This document shows positions 6,325 through 8,853 of a DNA stretch of 8,853 nucleotides, one piece after another. Position 1 is the first letter of the stretch. Every line of letters starts with the position of its first letter. Below the pieces are notes generated by a model. It was given only the letters and a program-made list of their open reading frames with translations, was not told the origin of the DNA and searched no databases. Location of the stretch: contig DCTO01000108.1 in the NCBI GenBank assembly GCA_002329285.1, positions 4,893 through 13,745 on the forward strand. Reading direction: 5' to 3'. The position numbers and the translations under genes are program-made. This DNA comes from Ruminococcaceae bacterium UBA1438 (GTDB lineage Bacteria > Bacillota > Clostridia > Oscillospirales > Acutalibacteraceae).

Positions 6325-6340
6325 GCCGCAATCTTGCGGC
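6325..6340 (+). other. Leader hairpin before the SpoVT/AbrB-like fragment
   Basis: GCCGCA and TGCGGC form a 6-bp stem with an ATCT loop. The AGGGAGAG ribosome binding site begins 6 nt later. No T-run follows, so it is not a terminator; it may tune translation or RNA stability. Confidence 0.35.
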
Positions 6341-6362
6341 GGTAAAGGGAGAGTATAGCTTT

Positions 6363-6539
6363 ATGAAAGCAACGGGAATTGTAAGAAGAATTGATGATTT
6401 GGGCAGAATTGTTATTCCGAAGGAGATTCGCCGCTCATTCAGAATAAGAGAGGGCGATCCGTTACATACATCATTGACACCGTATGAAAAGTTCTGTTAT
6501 GCAATGCTTCAGTTCTCAGAGCGCTGCATCGGAAAATAA
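6363..6539 (+). pseudogene. SpoVT/AbrB-type regulator, truncated and fused to foreign tail
   Basis: The first ~34 residues are a clear AbrB/SpoVT DNA-binding half: KATGIVRRIDDLGRIVIPKE (2-21) then IRRSFRIREGDPL. Intact relatives continue with a beta strand completing the swapped-hairpin domain, and SpoVT itself (~180 residues) has a GAF-like sensor domain. Here the sequence instead switches at about residue 34-35 (bases ~6462-6467) to an unrelated 24-residue tail containing SLTPYEKFCYAMLQFSERC and stops at 58 residues. I do not recognise the tail; it could be the end of a transposon gene normally upstream of tnpV, which begins 21 nt later. A good ribosome binding site (AGGGAG) precedes the ATG, so a short chimeric peptide may still be made, but the domain is incomplete. 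No remainder of the regulator was found downstream. The original could also have been another AbrB-domain protein. Confidence 0.75.
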
Positions 6540-6938
6540 ATACATACGGAGGAAAACGTAATGAAAAAACACATTAATGATGAGAAAAACGGGCTTGATT
6601 ACACGCTTGTAAACGGCGTTTATCTGCCCAATCTAATCTCAACCGAAACGAACTACGAAATCGGTCACTGGGGACTACGGCACCTCGACTACATAATGAA
6701 GCATCACAAGGTGTTTTACACGTCCCTAAAAACGAGTTGCAAACTCAGCTCATATTTGCACGATGTTGATACTCGTGCAAGCGAGATGTACGACCATCTT
6801 GTCCAACAACTTAAAGAGCAGCAAGGAATCAGCGAACAACTTAAAGCCGATGATATGATGACTTGGGTACAAGCAATGAACAACATCACAAATCAGGCAA
6901 GAGAGATTGTAAACAATGAAGTTATTTACACCAAATAG
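6465..6938 (+). mobile_element. Remnant of a Tn4451-like mobilisable transposon
   Basis: The left boundary is inferred where SpoVT/AbrB similarity stops (~6465). The remnant holds a 24-codon unrecognised tail and a complete tnpV. No recombinase (tnpX-like), relaxase or resistance gene is present, so it could not move alone. The right boundary is unknown: it may stop near 6940 or include the toxin-antitoxin pair up to ~7780. No terminal repeats or target duplication were identified. Confidence 0.45.
6561..6938 (+). CDS. tnpV: TnpV family transposon-encoded protein
   Basis: This 125-residue protein matches the TnpV family first known from Tn4451/Tn4453 of clostridia and widespread in Firmicute mobile elements. 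Its biochemical role is not established, and it is not the recombinase. Family hallmarks recognised by eye are NGVYLPNL (18-25), GLRHLDYIMKHHK (38-50) followed by TSLKTSCKLSSYL (54-66), and the conserved end SEQLKADDMMTWVQAMNNI (91-109) with AREIVNNEVIY (113-123). The middle and C-terminus look mostly helical. Length is normal and there is no internal stop, so the gene seems intact although its element is not. GGAGG lies 8 nt before the ATG. It follows the broken SpoVT/AbrB frame by 21 nt, supporting a transposon insertion into that gene. Confidence in the family is high, in the function low. Confidence 0.88.
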   Translation: MKKHINDEKNGLDYTLVNGVYLPNLISTETNYEIGHWGLRHLDYIMKHHKVFYTSLKTSCKLSSYLHDVDTRASEMYDHLVQQLKEQQGISEQLKADDMMTWVQAMNNITNQAREIVNNEVIYTK

Positions 6939-6959
6939 TTATCTTACAAAATTTGAAAA

Positions 6960-6983
6960 CAAATGATTGCATTTGATTACATT
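6960..6983. promoter_or_regulatory. Candidate antitoxin operator over the toxin-antitoxin -35 box
   Basis: Two overlapping patterns occur here. One is an inverted repeat, CAAATG (6960-6965) and CATTTG (6970-6975). The other is a tandem 10-mer, TGATTGCATT (6964-6973) then TGATTACATT (6974-6983), with one mismatch and a one-turn period. Both overlap the -35 at 6967-6972. Autoregulation by the antitoxin is typical of such operons; the binding itself is inferred. Confidence 0.45.
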
Positions 6984-6995
6984 TTGGGGTATAAT
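6967..6995 (+). promoter_or_regulatory. Promoter of the toxin-antitoxin pair
   Basis: TTGCAT (6967-6972), a 17-nt spacer and a perfect TATAAT (6990-6995) lie upstream of AAAGGAG (7007-7013) and the ATG at 7022. The -35 is weak (only TTG matches), as is common for repressed promoters. Transcription would start near 7002. Confidence 0.75.
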
Positions 6996-7021
6996 ATAAG
7001 TGACAGAAAGGAGATGAGATT

Positions 7022-7303
7022 ATGGCAAGCTCATTAGTTCAGTTTCGCACGGATGATGCGTCCAAAATTCAAGCAATAAGTATTTGCGAAAAGCTTGGTA
7101 TTGATTTGCCGACCTATATGCGTATGTGTATTTCTCGTCTTATTCAAAGCAACGGAATACCCTTCAGCATGACATTAGACAGCAAATCGGAAAACAAAGG
7201 ACTTGACGCAATGAAAGCGGCAAGCCTTATTGCAGAGCAAAACGGTATTGCGGATATGTCGCTTGATGAAATCAATGCAGAAATAGCTGAAGCAAGGAAG
7301 TAA
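7022..7303 (+). CDS. RelB/DinJ-type antitoxin
   Basis: This 93-residue protein is probably a labile antitoxin that neutralises the toxin encoded 4 nt downstream and represses their shared promoter. The N-terminus VQFRTDDASK begins as the beta strand of a ribbon-helix-helix fold, followed by helix-forming ICEKLGIDLPTYMRMCISRL (21-40) and the RelB/DinJ hallmark NGIPFSM (44-50). The rest is a charged tail (IADMSLDEINAEIAEARK, 76-93) of the kind that wraps the toxin. The ATG at 7022 has AAAGGAG 8 nt upstream. RelB/DinJ proteins usually pair with RelE/YafQ-fold RNases, whereas the partner here is a PIN protein. I see no other candidate partner. Family is supported by motif and context. Confidence 0.85.
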   Translation: MASSLVQFRTDDASKIQAISICEKLGIDLPTYMRMCISRLIQSNGIPFSMTLDSKSENKGLDAMKAASLIAEQNGIADMSLDEINAEIAEARK

Positions 7304-7307
7304 AAGA

Positions 7308-7730
7308 ATGAAGTATTATGTTGTCATAGACACCAACGTTCTCGTTTCGGCTATGCTTAAGTGGAACTCTGTTCCCGGCAATGTGCTGCAATTAACCTTT
7401 GACGGACCTATCGTTCCTGTTCTAAATACAGAAATCGCAAACGAATACAAGGAAGTTCTTGCAAGACCAAAATTTAGTTTTAATGATGAAATCATTAACG
7501 CTGTTCTTGATGCGATAAATAGCAAGGCAATTTATGTTGACGCTGAAAGCATTGACATTGAACTGCCAGACCCAAAGGACAGAGTATTCTACGAGGTTGT
7601 TATGGAGGAACGCAAGGACGAGGATGCGTATTTAGTAACAGGAAATATTAAACACTTCCCCAATAAGACGTTTATCGTTACGCCAAAGGAACTTATAAAT
7701 ATTATTTTAACCGAAACGGAATCAGACTAA
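7308..7730 (+). CDS. PIN-domain toxin (putative RNase)
   Basis: This 140-residue protein is a single PIN domain of the 'putative toxin-antitoxin toxin component' group, expected to cleave RNA with Mg2+/Mn2+ when freed from its antitoxin. The conserved acids are all present: D8 in VVIDTNVLVSA (5-15), E46 in EIANEYKEVL (42-51), D91 in LPDPKDRVF (86-94), and the DEDAYLVTGN region (104-113) with D106. The end HFPNKTFIVTPKELI (116-130) is the usual final strand of these toxins. An intact active site suggests a functional toxin. The ATG lies 4 nt after the antitoxin stop, and its AAGGAAG ribosome binding site is inside the antitoxin's last codons, so translation is likely coupled. The RNA target is unknown. 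Confidence 0.87.
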   Translation: MKYYVVIDTNVLVSAMLKWNSVPGNVLQLTFDGPIVPVLNTEIANEYKEVLARPKFSFNDEIINAVLDAINSKAIYVDAESIDIELPDPKDRVFYEVVMEERKDEDAYLVTGNIKHFPNKTFIVTPKELINIILTETESD

Positions 7731-7750
7731 AAACAATAAGATTTAACCAT

Positions 7751-7776
7751 AAGGGCGAGGAAAAAACCTCGTCCTT
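7751..7776 (+). terminator. Hairpin after the toxin gene, weak terminator
   Basis: AAGGGCGAGG and CCTCGTCCTT form a 10-bp stem (one G·U) around A6, 20 nt past the toxin stop. The following AATCATTTCATC is not a good T-tract, so termination may be partial. Confidence 0.6.
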
Positions 7777-7782
7777 AATCAT

Positions 7783-7887
7783 TTCATCATTTATTCGTCT
7801 TGACCAGTGAAAGATGGATTTTAGCAGATAATAACACTTAAAATGATGAAGGATATGCAAACAGTAATCTGTCTAAATAATTTGCAT
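7783..7887. repeat. Two inverted-repeat pairs in the toxin-GNAT gap
   Basis: TTCATCATTT (7783-7792) is the exact inverse of AAATGATGAA (7841-7850), 48 bases apart. Next to it ATGCAAA (7855-7861) and TTTGCAT (7881-7887) are inverted around a smaller ACAG/CTGT pair (7861-7864 and 7869-7872). The gap from 7731 to 7962 holds no convincing ORF. The repeats may be an RNA fold, operators or remains of element ends; AT-richness makes chance matches possible. Confidence 0.4.
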
Positions 7888-7962
7888 TTTATTCTGCTCT
7901 TGAACAATAAAAAATCAGTAAAAAACGGCACTTAAAAAATCAAATGATTTTTATAATGAAAT

Positions 7963-8610
7963 TTGCAATATATATTTGCTTGTGGTAAAATGTACGCATA
8001 TAATGTTGGCGGTGATTTATTGGATATCCTAATACAAAACCAAATTGATAGAAGTATTCCTTACAAAAACATAATAATGCGATGTGATGAATATGACATT
8101 CAACCAATAAGCGAAAATGATTTTCATATTAGAAAATATAAAAATGGTGACGAAAACTACTGGGCTGAAATAGAATGCAAAATCGGTGATTTTAGTAGCG
8201 TAGAAGAAGCAAAGAATTATTTTGTTCAGAAATATAATTCAGATGAATTAGCGGAAAAATGTTTCTTTGCTGAAACGAGTGACGGCAAAGTTGTAGGTAC
8301 TTGTATTGCTTGGTATGATAATAAAGATGATGACGTCGTTTCCTCTCTTCATTGGCTTGCAGTTTTACCGGAATACCAGCAGAAAGGCATTGGTAGTGCG
8401 TTAGTAATTGCAGTAATGAATTATTACAAAGGAAACGATTTGTTGCCAGTATATCTTCACACACAGCCTTGGAGTTATAAAGCTATAAAACTCTATTATT
8501 CACTTGGATTTAATATTCAACACGAAGATACATTCGGTAATTATAAAAACGAATATCAAGAGGCAAAAGAAATACTAATGAACTATTTGCCAGTTGAGAT
8601 ATTGATGTAG
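7963..8610 (+). CDS. GNAT family N-acetyltransferase
   Basis: It is a GCN5-related acetyltransferase that moves an acetyl group from acetyl-CoA to an unknown amine. The catalytic domain covers about residues 55-190: GTCIAWYD (112-119), strand LHWLAVLPEY (129-138), the acetyl-CoA pyrophosphate loop QQKGIGSALV (139-148), and AIKLYYSLGF (174-183), which packs near the CoA thiol. About 50 N-terminal residues (GKMYAYNVGG, IPYKNIIMRCDEY) form an extension that I recall from clostridial homologues, which favours the TTG start at 7963. An in-frame TGA sits just two codons upstream. However, no Shine-Dalgarno is seen there, and a TATAAT lies at 7952-7957. ATG at 7990 (residue 10) or 8077 (residue 39) are alternatives. 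Codon use is strongly AT-rich (AAA, TTA, ATA), unlike the nad genes, suggesting transfer. A methyltransferase follows after 9 nt. Confidence 0.85.
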   Translation: MQYIFACGKMYAYNVGGDLLDILIQNQIDRSIPYKNIIMRCDEYDIQPISENDFHIRKYKNGDENYWAEIECKIGDFSSVEEAKNYFVQKYNSDELAEKCFFAETSDGKVVGTCIAWYDNKDDDVVSSLHWLAVLPEYQQKGIGSALVIAVMNYYKGNDLLPVYLHTQPWSYKAIKLYYSLGFNIQHEDTFGNYKNEYQEAKEILMNYLPVEILM

Positions 8611-8619
8611 GAGTTTGCT

Positions 8620-8853
8620 ATGACAAACGATGTTATTTTACATTATGACAATTTGATTGATGAAAACAATGACCCCGTGAATGATCCGCAGCCATTGAAA
8701 GAATATATGGATAAATGGGACGGTCGGTTGTTCATTGATAAAATGCAGCTTGATACTAGTAAAACCGTTCTTGAAATCGGTGTGGGGACAGGCAGAATTG
8801 CCATTCGTGTTGTGCCGTTATGCAAAGAGTTTGTCGGTATTGATATTTCACCC
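8620..8853 (+). CDS. Class I SAM-dependent methyltransferase, 3' end cut by window edge
   Basis: Only the first 78 residues are in the window. They hold motif I VLEIGVGTGRIAI (50-62), the glycine-rich loop that binds S-adenosylmethionine, and GIDIS (73-77), whose Asp would contact the ribose hydroxyls. The substrate cannot be told from this part; small-molecule methyltransferases of the Methyltransf_11/25 kind begin similarly. The ATG at 8620 has GTAGGAG 6 nt upstream, and that site overlaps the GNAT stop codon, so the two genes are probably co-transcribed and translationally linked. The short N-terminus before motif I (~49 residues) is acidic and rich in Asn and Asp. The fold is well supported, the function unknown. 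Confidence 0.85.
   Translation, partial: MTNDVILHYDNLIDENNDPVNDPQPLKEYMDKWDGRLFIDKMQLDTSKTVLEIGVGTGRIAIRVVPLCKEFVGIDISP

Noticed and set aside
7882..7910. Promoter for the GNAT gene (TTGCAT, 17 nt, CAATAA)
   Set aside because: The -10 is weak and AT-rich DNA gives many such matches; left unannotated.
7963..8853. Named antibiotic resistance function for the GNAT and methyltransferase genes
   Set aside because: Neither shows motifs of a specific aminoglycoside, streptothricin or rRNA-modifying family that I can recognise.
1..8853. CRISPR arrays, tRNA and rRNA genes
   Set aside because: No regularly spaced direct repeats, cloverleaf sequences or rRNA-like conserved segments were seen on either strand.

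Overview
The window looks like the chromosome of a low- to mid-GC Clostridia-type Firmicute, plausibly a gut Oscillospirales or Lachnospirales relative. The evidence is strong AGGAGG-type ribosome binding sites, sigma-A promoters with 17-nt spacers, a SpoVT/AbrB-type N-terminus typical of spore formers, and a TnpV-family gene known from clostridial mobilisable transposons. This placement is inference; no rRNA or phylogenetic marker alignment was possible.

Left part (1-1137, + strand): the 3' nine-tenths of serS (seryl-tRNA synthetase), ending at an intrinsic terminator. It converges on the nad genes, which carry their own terminator on the opposite strand.

Centre (1199-6252, - strand): an NAD cofactor island in two transcription units. 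Unit A, pncA-nadE-pncB, starts from a TTGAAA-17-TATAAT promoter near 6139-6167 and ends at a perfect 12-bp terminator at 3507-3534. It encodes nicotinamide deamidation, NAD synthetase and nicotinate phosphoribosyltransferase (salvage plus the last step). Unit B, nadB-nadC, starts from a TTGACA-17-TATATT promoter just past that terminator. It encodes L-aspartate oxidase and quinolinate phosphoribosyltransferase (de novo). Both routes meet at nicotinate mononucleotide. nadA (quinolinate synthase) and nadD (NaMN adenylyltransferase) are needed to complete the pathway and are not in the window. Each promoter carries a distinct inverted repeat at or beside its -35 box, and the pncB ribosome binding site can be drawn in a mutually exclusive hairpin.

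Right part (6253-8853, + strand): accessory DNA. A SpoVT/AbrB-like gene keeps its first ~34 codons and then runs into unrelated sequence, closely followed by an apparently intact tnpV, which suggests a decayed transposon insertion. Next come a RelB/DinJ-type antitoxin with a PIN-domain toxin under their own promoter, a 232-bp gap with nested inverted repeats, a GNAT acetyltransferase and the start of a SAM-dependent methyltransferase. Codon use becomes visibly more AT-rich here (AAA, TTA, ATA, AGA), most strongly in the GNAT gene, consistent with acquired DNA.

No tRNA, rRNA or CRISPR array was seen, and no gene-free stretch exceeds 300 bases. The most noteworthy observations are the candidate regulatory DNA/RNA elements of the two NAD operons and the broken SpoVT/TnpV junction. 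I did not find a clearly new multi-gene system.
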